Of a stretch of 28,178 bases of DNA, positions 8,606 to 18,212 are shown one piece after another; position 1 is the stretch's first letter; each line of letters opens with the position of its first letter. The position numbers were made by a program, and so were the translations under genes. The notes under the pieces were generated by a model, which did not search any database, was not told the DNA's origin, and was given only the letters and a program-made list of their open reading frames with translations. The DNA is from Chara braunii (lineage: Eukaryota; Streptophyta; Charophyceae; Charales; Characeae), in the NCBI GenBank assembly GCA_003427395.1, contig BFEA01000686.1, positions 605,243 to 633,420 of the forward strand, written 5' to 3'.

Positions 8606-8752
8606 ACTTTGACCTGCTCCTCCAACGAGCTGGCCACCCGGGAACCGGGTCTCTCAGCTGGTAGCCTAGAAAATCAAAAAAAAAAAAAAAGGAGGAAGGG
8701 CGAGGAGAGACAGAGACAGACATAGAGAGATAGAAATAAAGGAAAAGATAAA

Positions 8753-8774
8753 GACATATATATATATATATATA
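8753..8774. repeat. (TA)n tract at left edge of foldback element
   Basis: Pure TA tract directly outside the foldback left end; a matching, longer tract flanks the right end (10219-10333). Confidence 0.9.
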
Positions 8775-8778
8775 CAAG

Positions 8779-10218
8779 GTTGCCAGGTCGAACATACGGA
8801 GGCCCCTAAGCTGACCCCCGAACGTTCGGGCGTTCGGGTCCCCGTACGGGGCCCGAACTCGAAGGGGTTCGGACCGCGCAAAAACAAATTTTGGTACCTA
8901 CAAATTATTATTTTTCTTTGATTTTTTTTAGTGAGTTCTCTGTTATGTAAGCTACCTGTCTAAGTCGTTTTGTGGAGCCAAACAATAATGAAAAATCGGC
9001 AAACATAGTGGTGTCAAAACTTGGTCTCTCACTTACTAATTTGTTTTTTTTTTTCTTTTCACTTTTTGTTTTCCCTTTATTTCGGGGCCTGAAAAAAATT
9101 ATTATTTTTTCAAACTTTATTTGTAGGTTCTCTATTATGTAAGATACATACATGTAAAATTTCATGGTATTTGACATATCTAAAACATAATGAAAAATCG
9201 TCAAAAATGGCGGTGTCAAAAACTTGCTCGCCCACATAATAATATCATTCTCGTTTTATTTTTATTTTTTTAATTAATATTATTTGTTTTTTGTATTTGA
9301 TTTTCATTTCAAATTTGGTAAGGAATTTGGATGTACTGTTGAGGCAAATGTTGTTTAGTTTATTCTGCTGCATGACATATTTGTTTTTCAGAATTTTTGG
9401 AAACTTTTTTTTTTTTTTTTTTTGGTTCTGCGTTTGGCCGAACGTCCGAACGCGTCGAGAGGGGGTCCCAAACGTTCAGGCGTTCGGGTTCGGGTGTTCG
9501 GACCGTCTCGAACATTAAGGACCCCCTCTCGACGTGTTCGGACATTACGCCGAACGCGAAACCAAAAAAAAAAAAAAAGAAAGTTTCCAAAAATTCCAAA
9601 AAACAAATATGTCATGCAGAATAATAAACTAAACAACATTTGCATCAACAGTACATCCAAATTCCTTACCAAATTTGAAATAAAAATCAACTATGAAAAA
9701 TATATAATATTAATAAAAATAAGAAAAAATAAAACGAGAATTAAATTATTGCGTGGGCGAGCAAGTTTTTGACACCGCCATCTTTGGCGGTTTTTTTTTT
9801 TTTTTTTTTNTTTGTCAAATGCCCCGAAATTTTATACATATCTATCTTACATAATAGAAAACCTACAAATAAAGTTTGAAAACATAATAATTTTTTCAGT
9901 CCCCGAAATAAAGGAAAAACAAAAAGTGAAAAGAGAAAAAAAAAAAAATTGTAAGTGGGAAAGCGAGTTTACACACCACCATCTTTGCCGATTTTTCATT
10001 ATTGTTTGGCTCCACAGAATGACTTCAAAATTGAGAGACATGTAGTTTACGTAACAGAGAACGCACGAAAAAAAATAAGAACAAAAAAATGATTTTTAGG
10101 TACCACAATATTTTTTTGCGGGGTCCGAACCCCTTCAAGTTCAGGCGCCGTACGGGGACCCGAACGTCCGAACGTTCGGGGGTCAGCTTAGGGGCCTCCG
10201 TACGTTCCGCCTAGCAAC
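8779..10218. mobile_element. 1.44-kb foldback (long-TIR) transposable element
   Basis: The outer ends 'gttgccagg' (8779) and 'cctagcaac' (10218) are inverted copies. Inversion continues for roughly 690 bp per arm: for example 'gatggcggtgtcaaaaact..' near 9205 pairs with 'gacaccgccatctttggcgg' near 9771, and 'gtcgagagggggtcc' near 9454 pairs with 'ggaccccctctcgac' near 9519. A centre of about 60 bp lies between. There is no protein-coding content, so it is non-autonomous. Both ends sit in (TA)n tracts, suggesting insertion into a TA microsatellite. The class is unclear: a Mutator-like foldback and a TA-targeting family are both possible. Confidence 0.85.
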
Positions 10219-10271
<53 letters not shown>

Positions 10272-10355
10272 GTATATATATAGATATAGATATATATATA
10301 TATATATATGTGTGTATATATATATATATATATAAAGAGAGAGAGAGAGAGAAAG
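10219..10355. repeat. (TA)n then (GA)n microsatellite
   Basis: Over 100 bp of TA with a few interruptions, passing into GA. It flanks the right end of the foldback element. The IYIYIY and LSLSLS peptides read from it are artefacts. Confidence 0.95.
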
Positions 10356-10718
10356 AGCAACAAAAGAGAAAAAAATAAAGAAAGACCAACACGAGTATAC
10401 AAAGAGAAGAAGTTTAATATAAGGATTTATCGTTCCATCAAAGTTAGCAAGTGACCGCAGTATGATCAAGGCACAATTATTGCGTAATGGAATTCACCTT
10501 GACGTAAAAAAGCGCAGTAATATCAAGTCAAAATTATTTTCTTCTCTCTCTCTCTCTCTCTGGCCCCCCATTTTTTTCTCTCTCTCTTCCTATCTCTCTT
10601 GTAAGGGCAATTACTTAACCGAAACCGAAGCTGACTGTAAAAAAATCTGCCATTAAGGCAAGGCCTGGACGACCGCCCAATCAACATCTCTTTCTTCCTA
10701 TCTCTCTTATAAGACCGA

Positions 10719-11351
10719 TCAACGTCCTTCACTTGAACGATACTCTTGCAGCACCTCACGAACAGAAACTTGTTGCAACACTTTGCGACGATACTCCTCA
10801 AAAGTTCCGAATCGACCTTGTCTTTGCCGATTGTATTTGAGATGAATTGCAACATCAACACATTTCCAAGTGTTCATGCTAATATTCAACTCCGCTACCG
10901 CTTCCACAATATCTTGCACCCTGTGAGAACTGTCAAGATAGGATAGGTGTGCAAGTGTCTTTTTAGGACCAATAGATTCAAGGGAGTCATAAATGGTAAT
11001 GTTAAAATTAGAAGAACTTGGTTGTTCCAAGGGTCCTGTATGGACATGCAAATGGTCTTTTGATGGCATAAGAGCGTGCACAACACAATTGACAGGAGAC
11101 GGAGTAGCCATAGCGGCCGGCGAAGCACAAACAACAACAGCAATAGTGACAATCGACGTTGACATATTGGAGGGTGGAGTATAGACCGCAAGACGTTGAA
11201 AATTTGGAGGAGATGGTACTTGAAGGGGGAGTCTACGGACCGGACCGGAATGAGGAGCGCAAGAAGCAATCGCAGGAGAAATCCTTTTCAAAAGGTGTTG
11301 CATCCGTGCATATATGTGAAATGGTTGGGAATGGTCCCTTCTGTCAGACAA
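10719..11351 (-). CDS. Hypothetical ORF in the Helitron 3' region
   Basis: 210-codon open frame of ordinary amino-acid composition, on the Helitron strand downstream of the helicase. The first half is Pro/Ser-rich and the second half well mixed (NITIYDSLES, ILKYN-like and EEYRRKVLQQ segments). 'H..VHTG...NITIYDSL' weakly recalls the His-...-YDSL part of Ulp1-type (C48) peptidases often carried by plant mobile elements, but I cannot assign a catalytic triad, so this is only a guess. It could be a passenger fragment or decayed remnant. Upstream pieces in other frames (11288-11605 and 11646-11864, minus) may belong to the same broken gene. Confidence 0.35.
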   Translation of the reverse strand: MSDRRDHSQPFHIYARMQHLLKRISPAIASCAPHSGPVRRLPLQVPSPPNFQRLAVYTPPSNMSTSIVTIAVVVCASPAAMATPSPVNCVVHALMPSKDHLHVHTGPLEQPSSSNFNITIYDSLESIGPKKTLAHLSYLDSSHRVQDIVEAVAELNISMNTWKCVDVAIHLKYNRQRQGRFGTFEEYRRKVLQQVSVREVLQEYRSSEGR

Positions 11352-11605
11352 TGTGGCAAAGCAAATGTCATACTAGTAATCTCCTCATTAGAGAGAGCAA
11401 CACACTCATCAGTCAAAAGTGAATTCAATGTGGAAGACGCCTCCAAATCCGAAACATTCAACGGGTCTGAAGGAAGAGGGGATCGTCGTTCCAACCGCAT
11501 ATCATTGAGTTTCTTTTTTTTCCACTCGAGGAAGTTTTTCCATATTCGTCCATCTTTTACGACTGTGACACTTTTGACAAACATTTCAAAAAACACCTCA
11601 GTCAA
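11288..11605 (-). pseudogene. Unassigned ORF fragment, Helitron passenger region
   Basis: 105-codon open frame with a plausible charged, mixed composition (VVKDGRIWKNFLEWKKKK). It overlaps the start of the 10719-11351 frame in a different frame and continues upstream only past stops. Probably one frameshifted piece of a decayed gene. I recognise no domain. Confidence 0.25.
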
Positions 11606-11869
11606 AATATTTCAGATCCCAACCTTCTTTACGTCGTTAAACCATCTAGCAAGGTAAGCGTGCGGATTGTGGGTGCATCGTTATCATCAGGCACAACAAT
11701 AACCCCAAAGGATTTTGTGGTTGCGATATGGCGCAAAAATCTTTTTCTCGTTCACTACGTTGAGATTGTGAATACGAATCACGAACACGTGCACGTCCAG
11801 CGAGCGGTGCACAAAACGAGAGAGATGCAAGTTCATCCACAAGGAGCGCATTCAGCGCATTCAAAATTT

Positions 11870-12515
11870 GAGAATGTGAGGATCACAAGTAGTGCAGCAT
11901 ACACCTGGCGCGAATGCGCCCAAACCACACAAAGCACAAAGTCGTACACAGTAACCCGATAGGTAATCAACCGCGACATACCACAACACCCAGGAACCAC
12001 CGTTCATTCCAACTATCCCACTGTAGTTGCACCCGTCCACGTCGTCCGGACTTCGCGGACGGAGGGCAACTCCAGAACCCGAAGGAACTATTATGATGAC
12101 TTTGTCCCTAATATAGTCTAATGATCCCTAAATCGCGTTGGTACCGATGCGCTTACACTGATTCAGTCTAAGGGTATCTTACCTCCTACAAGGTACACAA
12201 AAGGTTCAGGGGTTCTACTCCCCGAAGGGCTTACTTTCTGTCAGACCCGTAAAGCGAACTGATAGTTCAGAGGCCCATACGCTGATTCAAAAAACAACAG
12301 AAAAAGTGACAGGTCCATATCCACCTGGATAGATCCACCCACGCCTGACACATTGACTCAGTAAATCATCCCTGTACACAACCATTCTACCTTTATGTCC
12401 ACATTGACTCAACGAATCAGACTAAAAACAACCACTACGTAAGTCAAACTATGGTCATCATCGTACTAGTATCCCAGCATACAACCAAACACAATTCAGC
12501 AAAGCTACGACTCCT
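11870..12515. other. No gene recognised
   Basis: No long frame in either direction. A motif related to 'tgattcag' or 'tgactca' recurs (near 12160, 12281, 12353, 12402 and 12413), and a small hairpin (gtccg..cggac) lies near 12045-12060. Neither supports a call. Confidence 0.4.
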
Positions 12516-12518
12516 ACA

Positions 12519-13154
12519 CTAAGAGATTAAAGCCTCGCCCTTAAGCCCGGACCAGTCGTAAAGCAACTTCCCACGCTTTGTCCTTACCGACAGCGAACTT
12601 GTGTAGCACTTCTCAAAAAATTCATGAGGGAAATCTCGCTTGTACAGTTCCTGCTGCAGTGTCAATACCCGCATAGGGATCTCTGATCGGATGGAAGTAT
12701 TCCGATCAATTCCGTGCAAGTACCCACAGATAACCGCGCTTTTCTACTGTTTGAATCCCCACGACAGGTAGGACTTGCCGTTTTTTTGGACTTGTGGGTC
12801 ATCTGTCAAAATTTGAGTTGCCATTTCATCAACAACAGGTTGTTGTCCCACCCGATTGTCGGCAAACGTAGGCTCGAGCAATTCGGGCGAACCCAAAGGA
12901 TTAAATTTTCTACCATGACTCTCTCTTCTTTTGAATGTAGAATCAACATACTCTTCTTTCGAATCACCTGTAGTGTCATCATCCTCGTCACTGGCAAATG
13001 TAAGGTTATTAGGTCCACCCGACAGACCTCTACGCAAACCATTCCCATCAGCACGACAATTGTCACCACCCTCCTCCACAGCCATCTTCTCAGCATCAGC
13101 AAGGGTGTTGCCTTGCGAAACATTGATGTTCAACTTCAGCAAGAGCACCACCAA
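12519..13154 (-). pseudogene. Interrupted ORF downstream of the helicase
   Basis: One frame from 13154 to a stop at 12519 with a single TAG at 12744-12746. It encodes about 210 residues: a hydrophilic, Asp/Glu-rich first half (FASDEDDDTTGDSKEEY) and a second half with mixed composition (QQELYKRDFPHEFFEKCYTS). It may be the continuation, after a frameshift near 13150, of the piece beginning with ATG at 13313 (MPHKYDTCAKRK). I recognise no domain. Its position suggests a C-terminal exon or accessory gene of the Helitron. Confidence 0.4.
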
Positions 13155-13329
13155 GAATGCTCACTTCCAAGATTCACCGACCTCTCATCATTTCCACTCT
13201 TTTCCGACATCTCCGAATGTTCGGCTCCGACTTTCGATGTAACATTTGTATTATATTGAGTGGTATTGCTGGTTGCCATTGCTTTCCTCTTAGCACAAGT
13301 GTCGTACTTATGCGGCATTCGGGAATCGC

Positions 13330-13401
13330 CTGCAAAGAAAAAATATGAGAGAATTATTTCGAATGCGAAGGCTCGACGGAAAAAAAAATAAAATGACTCA
13401 C
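13330..13401 (-). other. Candidate 72-nt spliceosomal intron
   Basis: Directly at the end of the helicase frame the minus strand reads GTGAGT (13401 inward) and, 72 nt on, a T-rich tract ending TTTCTTTGCAG at 13330. These are canonical splice signals. Joining the exons adds only about seven residues before a stop in the helicase frame, so either the downstream exon is shifted or the intron is fortuitous. Confidence 0.4.
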
Positions 13402-13855
13402 CCCAAAAGTTTATGATATACAATATTCTTCGTAAAAACATTCTTATCAGGCAATGCAACACGGAGGTTGTTGGGATGACCAACACGCAACAAAGCAACG
13501 TACAGTTGGCCATGCGCAAAAACCGGTTTGAGTAGCCAAACCCCGGTACCCGATACAGTTTGTCCTTGCGACCTGTTAATCGTAACAGCAAAAGCAAGAT
13601 GGATTGGAAATTGCCGCCTAAACCATTTGAACCTTGTGGTCTCACCATCGCTTGTCAAATCAATCTTGGGGATCAGTGTTGTCTTACCCGTATGCATTAT
13701 TGTCACTTCTAACAAATCATCATTAACGATCTTCTTCACAATCAGCCTTATACAGTTGCAAAGTCCTTGCTTCGGTGACAAATTTCGCAAAAGCATCACA
13801 GGTGCACCAATTTTTAAGCGCAACTTAAGAGGTGGAAGGCCAGATTCGTCGAGAG
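13398..13855 (-). pseudogene. Helitron RepHel, C-terminal helicase part
   Basis: Continues the Pif1-type helicase that breaks off at 21207 on the other side of the hAT. Visible motifs are GLPPLKLRLKIGAPVMLLRN, INRSQGQTV (motif VI region) and the terminal FAHGQLYVALLRV, usually ending ALSRV; here Ser is replaced by Leu. It ends NIVYHKLLG, as Helitron helicases do (..NVVYKEVL). The frame appears to open at 13973, but the bases from 13856 upstream are hAT sequence and only 13855 and below is Helitron. Confidence 0.88.
13848..13855. repeat. 8-bp target-site duplication of hAT, left
   Basis: GTCGAGAG, identical to 21207-21214. Confidence 0.95.
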
Positions 13856-13988
13856 CTATGTTGCACGCCCGGCCGGGGGGTCTAAATCCGCCGTAGCCTA
13901 GGCCGATGACCGAATCGGCCCGGTTCGTTCTAGGCCGACCTGCCGAGTTCGGTACATTATTTGTTTTTCCCATTTTTTACGTGTAAAA

Positions 13989-14032
13989 TATATATATATA
14001 TATATGGGCGTGCAGGGCTGGAAATATATATC

Positions 14033-14122
<90 letters not shown>
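13989..14122. repeat. (TA)n microsatellite at gap edge
   Basis: A TA tract with a short unique interruption, running directly into the N gap. Confidence 0.95.
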
Positions 14123-14757
14123 NNNNNNNNNNNNNNNNNNNNNNNNNNNNNNNNNNNNNNNNNNNNNNNNNNNNNNNNNNNNNNNNNNNNNNNNNNNNNN
14201 NNNNNNNNNNNNNNNNNNNNNNNNNNNNNNNNNNNNNNNNNNNNNNNNNNNNNNNNNNNNNNNNNNNNNNNNNNNNNNNNNNNNNNNNNNNNNNNNNNNN
14301 NNNNNNNNNNNNNNNNNNNNNNNNNNNNNNNNNNNNNNNNNNNNNNNNNNNNNNNNNNNNNNNNNNNNNNNNNNNNNNNNNNNNNNNNNNNNNNNNNNNN
14401 NNNNNNNNNNNNNNNNNNNNNNNNNNNNNNNNNNNNNNNNNNNNNNNNNNNNNNNNNNNNNNNNNNNNNNNNNNNNNNNNNNNNNNNNNNNNNNNNNNNN
14501 NNNNNNNNNNNNNNNNNNNNNNNNNNNNNNNNNNNNNNNNNNNNNNNNNNNNNNNNNNNNNNNNNNNNNNNNNNNNNNNNNNNNNNNNNNNNNNNNNNNN
14601 NNNNNNNNNNNNNNNNNNNNNNNNNNNNNNNNNNNNNNNNNNNNNNNNNNNNNNNNNNNNNNNNNNNNNNNNNNNNNNNNNNNNNNNNNNNNNNNNNNNN
14701 NNNNNNNNNNNNNNNNNNNNNNNNNNNNNNNNNNNNNNNNNNNNNNNNNNNNNNNNN
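14123..14757. other. Assembly gap (N run)
   Basis: 635 consecutive Ns between a TA tract and a GA tract. The length may be only an estimate. Confidence 1.
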
Positions 14758-14803
<46 letters not shown>

Positions 14804-14913
14804 CTTGAGAGAGAGAGAGAGAGACTTGACAGAGAGAGAGAGAGAGAGAGAGAGATCATCTTCTTCTTCTTCTTCTTCTTCTTCTTCTTCTTCTTCTTCT
14901 TCTTCTTCTTCTT
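14758..14913. repeat. (GA)n and (TTC)n microsatellites
   Basis: GA tract with two short interruptions (14758-14855), then a TTC trinucleotide tract (about 14858-14912). The poly-Ser, poly-Phe and poly-Lys peptides read here are artefacts. Confidence 0.95.
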
Positions 14914-15363
14914 TCTGCGCACCGCGCGCCGCACGAGCACGAGGGACAACGGCCCCGCGCTGCCCAGCGGCCGCCGCACGGCCGTCGCCATCGCCGCGCG
15001 CGTCAATTTCCAGCGCGCGGCGTTTTTAGTGCCCGGCCGAACGTGGCCGGGCACGGCCGACCGCGGCCGATCGAGGCCGATCACGGCCGAGGGCGGCCGG
15101 GCAAGGCTGCCCGCCTCCGTGGCGCTCTGCTGGGCGGCGGACCGGGGTGCTGGTGAAATGTGGCCTCGCGCGACATCGAGGGGACGAGGCGGCAGGAGCG
15201 GCGGGGACGTCAGGGTGCAGCGACATCGAGGGGACGCTACATCTACGGTGCCGCACGGTCAGACGACATCCAAGATCGAGGCCACGCCTTGTTGGATCCT
15301 GGTGGGGGGGCGATGACGGGGGGTTCTGGGGGTGCCTAATTCAACCCGCTGTTCGAGAAGGAG

Positions 15364-18212
15364 ATGGCGAAGTTGAGGCAAGGGAACATTGTTTGGAACT
15401 TCGTCACCGCAGGCCAGTACGTCAGGGACCAGTCCAAGATGCACTGGGACCGAAAGTTGCGTTGCAACTTATGCGGCCACCTGTTTCAGGGGGGGTCGTC
15501 GGAGGCCGCTCGTCATTTCACGCAGTCGAAGTTCTGCAAGGCTGGGGGGATGAGAGTTCTCGCGGAACTCTGGAACGACACGGACTACGCATTTGTGCCA
15601 TCCACTGCTCAACGGGTGCAGAGGTGGATGGCAGACGAGGGCATACGGGACACGAGAGCGTCCGCGGGTGGCCAGAGACAGCGGATGGACGACGGAGAGA
15701 GGGACGACATTCAGGATGCCCTCGATGAGGAGGAGGGCCGCGAGGGTGGGGCCAGGGAGGGGGCGGTTGCAGACGAGGCAGACGAGGCAGTCGGAGAGCC
15801 TAACCTGCCTGGGGAGGAGGTGGTGATGACGTCGAGAGGCATCGGTCGAGCGGGTCCTGCTACTAGGGGGCCGCAAGCTGAGGTGGAGCGCGCGAGGAGG
15901 GAGAAGAGGACAGTGGGGCAGGCTGGCGTCGAGGTGCCAAACACGGGTAAGGAGAAGAGGGCTCGGCAGACCACGATTGACGAGATGTACGCTAGGGAGA
16001 AGTTGGACAAGTTCACAGACGCGTGGCTTCAGTGGATCAACGTGAAGAAGTTGCCATTCAACGCCTTCCGTGCTCCGGAGTTCCAGAGGGTGCGGCAGGC
16101 AGCAGAGAGAGTGCCTCGCTCTATCCAGTTCCGGTTTCCCTCCTACAGGGTTACAACGGGCGCCGGTATCTCTTCGCAGAGGGCGAAGGTGGCGACTATG
16201 GTGAGCGAGGTGCTCGCCACTTTCCGGCACAGCGGTGCCACTATCCTTTCCGACGGGAGGAAGTCGCACAGCAGCAAGCTGCTCATGGACTTCCTCGCCG
16301 GGGGCGCCAATGGCGCCCTGATGTACAACACCGTCGCACGTGCCGGGTCGGTCCGAGACACAGCGGACGTCGTGTACTATAGGTGGCGGGCCATCATCTT
16401 GTCCTTTCCTGCAAAGGACGTGATCGGCTTCTGCACAGACTCCGCCAGTAACTATATGGCGGCAGCGCGCAGGTTCGCCACAGACCCCGAGCCTCACATC
16501 AGGAGGATCACTTGGCTCCCCTGCTGCACCCATGTCTGCAACTTGATGTTGTCAGATATCGGGACGCGAGTGGTGTGGGTCAAGGAGACCATCATCCGCG
16601 CTCGAGCGCTTGTGCGATTTATTAAATCGCACGGCGCTGCTCACACCCTGTTTAGGAAGGTGAGCCCTCGCGTTCAGCTCGTCGAGCCCGTTGAGACACG
16701 GTTTGCATCGGTTTTCCTTATGTTGACGTGTCTCAAAGGCCGACGAGACGCATTGGAGAGCATGTTGCACGGGGATGCTTGGGTACACATCCCGTGGGAT
16801 CGCGCCCACGTATCTCAGGCGCAGTGGGTGCAGCAGCAGATCCGAGACGGTGAGTTTTGGCAGCGTGTCCATTACGCCATCCTAATCAAGTCGCTCGTCC
16901 ACCAGCTGTTGCGCAGGATGGATAGAGGTGGGATGATAATGTCCGTCGTTTACGAGTGGAGTCAGCATCTGCTGCAGTTGATGAGCAGGGTCGACGTGTC
17001 GACGGACATGATCGACCGTGCATGCGTGAGGTTGAAATCCGCAACCTCCACATGCTAGAGCCCGCACATGTCGCGGCCCACCTCCTCAACCCTCGTCGAC
17101 GGTCCCTGACGTATTACCATTCGTTGGAGACGACCACCGACGACCGCCGTGTGGTCGAGGAGTGCGACAGCTTTTTCCTGGCGCAAACCGGCGGCGATCC
17201 GGTCGGCTTATTGTACAGGAGCGTGAGGGACCAGATGAGGGCGTTCCACTTGAGGCGAGGGGATTGGGGAGATCGTGACCTCTCCGATGCCGAGGCGGCC
17301 GATTGCATGGGGGACAGTGAGACCGAGCAATGTGCAGCGTGGTGGTTTGAGCATGGACGTGCCCACCCGGAGTTGCGCACCATCGCCATCCGTGTGATGC
17401 ACTTGTGGACGTCTGCCTCTCCAGCGGAGAGGAACTGGGCGGAGTACGAGCGCGTCAGCATGGCGAGGCACTGCAAGCTTGGGTTCGCCAAGCTTGCACA
17501 GCTAGTTGAGATTGCCACCAATCTCAAACTGGCCTCGTGCGCACGGCAGGGTGGTGGCTACGGGTTGCCATGGGTTATGGGGACCGGTCGGGGGGGGACG
17601 GCGGCAGAGGAGGAGGATGAGGAGGGAGATGTGGAGCCCGAGGTGTCCGGAGCGAGACCTGATGGCAACGTTCTCGAGCAGGAGATCCAGCGGCAGATTG
17701 TCGCTTTCCGTGACAGCCGACTGTCCAGAGCCCGTTTGGTTCGGGACGTGTTCGACAGCAGAGCGACAGAGTTGCGACCGTGGCTGGAGGGTGGGAATGA
17801 TGTGGACGCTGCTGCGGCAGACGACGACTGGACTGACGATGATGATACACCGCTGAGTCGCGACTCGACGGCTGAGCGAGTGTACTTCACTTACGGTGGG
17901 GGTCGTGACGACATGGATTCATTCACATCAGTTATCACTGGCGATGTGCCATCGACCGCGCAGGCAAGTGGCAGTAGCAGAGCCGGCGGTGGTCGTGGAG
18001 GACGTTCGCATGCGGAGGTTCGCATGGACGACTCGGGGGAGCAGCAGCCACATGGAGGTCTTCGGCAGACAGGCAGGCGTTGGGAAGTTAGGAGCGACAG
18101 CGAGGCCGAGGGGGAGGCCGAGGGGGAGGGCGAGGATCAGGAGGTGCCCCTTCGCGATCGTCGCTTCTCTCCCCTCCCATCATCTGATCTCTGCACAGCC
18201 CGAGGCACTTAG
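15364..18212 (+). pseudogene. hAT transposase (BED finger, DUF659, dimerisation domain), frameshifted
   Basis: The first frame (15364 to about 17035) opens with a BED-like zinc finger, Cys34, Cys37, His51 and Cys58. An acidic/basic linker follows, then a DUF659/RNase H-like core: GATILSDG (Asp297), CTDSASNY (Asp359) and the conserved PCCTHVCNLMLSDIG (386-400). The frame shifts near 17035. In the next frame follow HMLEPAHVAAHLLNPRRRSL and the hAT C-terminal dimerisation block, WWFEHGRAHPELRTIAIRVM through SPAERNWAEYERV (about 17340-17465). The ATG at 15364 follows an in-frame TAA, so it is the likely start unless an upstream exon exists. In the usual SDGW motif Trp is Arg here. GC-rich relative to its surroundings. 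Function: cut-and-paste transposition in the nucleus. The break suggests inactivity, unless it is an assembly error. Confidence 0.92.

Noticed and set aside
9360-9690. Paired ORFs in the foldback element centre (MEFLETFFFFFF.., MIFISNLVRNL..)
   Set aside because: They are mirror translations of the two arms across poly(A)/(T) runs, with no conserved protein.
8779-10218. Solo LTR or LTR pair interpretation
   Set aside because: The arms are inverted relative to each other, not direct, and lack TG..CA ends.
14004-15084. Long open frames spanning the N gap on both strands
   Set aside because: They are open only because Ns and TA/GA/TTC repeats contain no stops.
15469-16533. 354-codon antisense frame under the hAT transposase
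   Set aside because: GC-rich shadow of the sense frame, which has clear BED and DUF659 motifs; the antisense product has no recognisable features.
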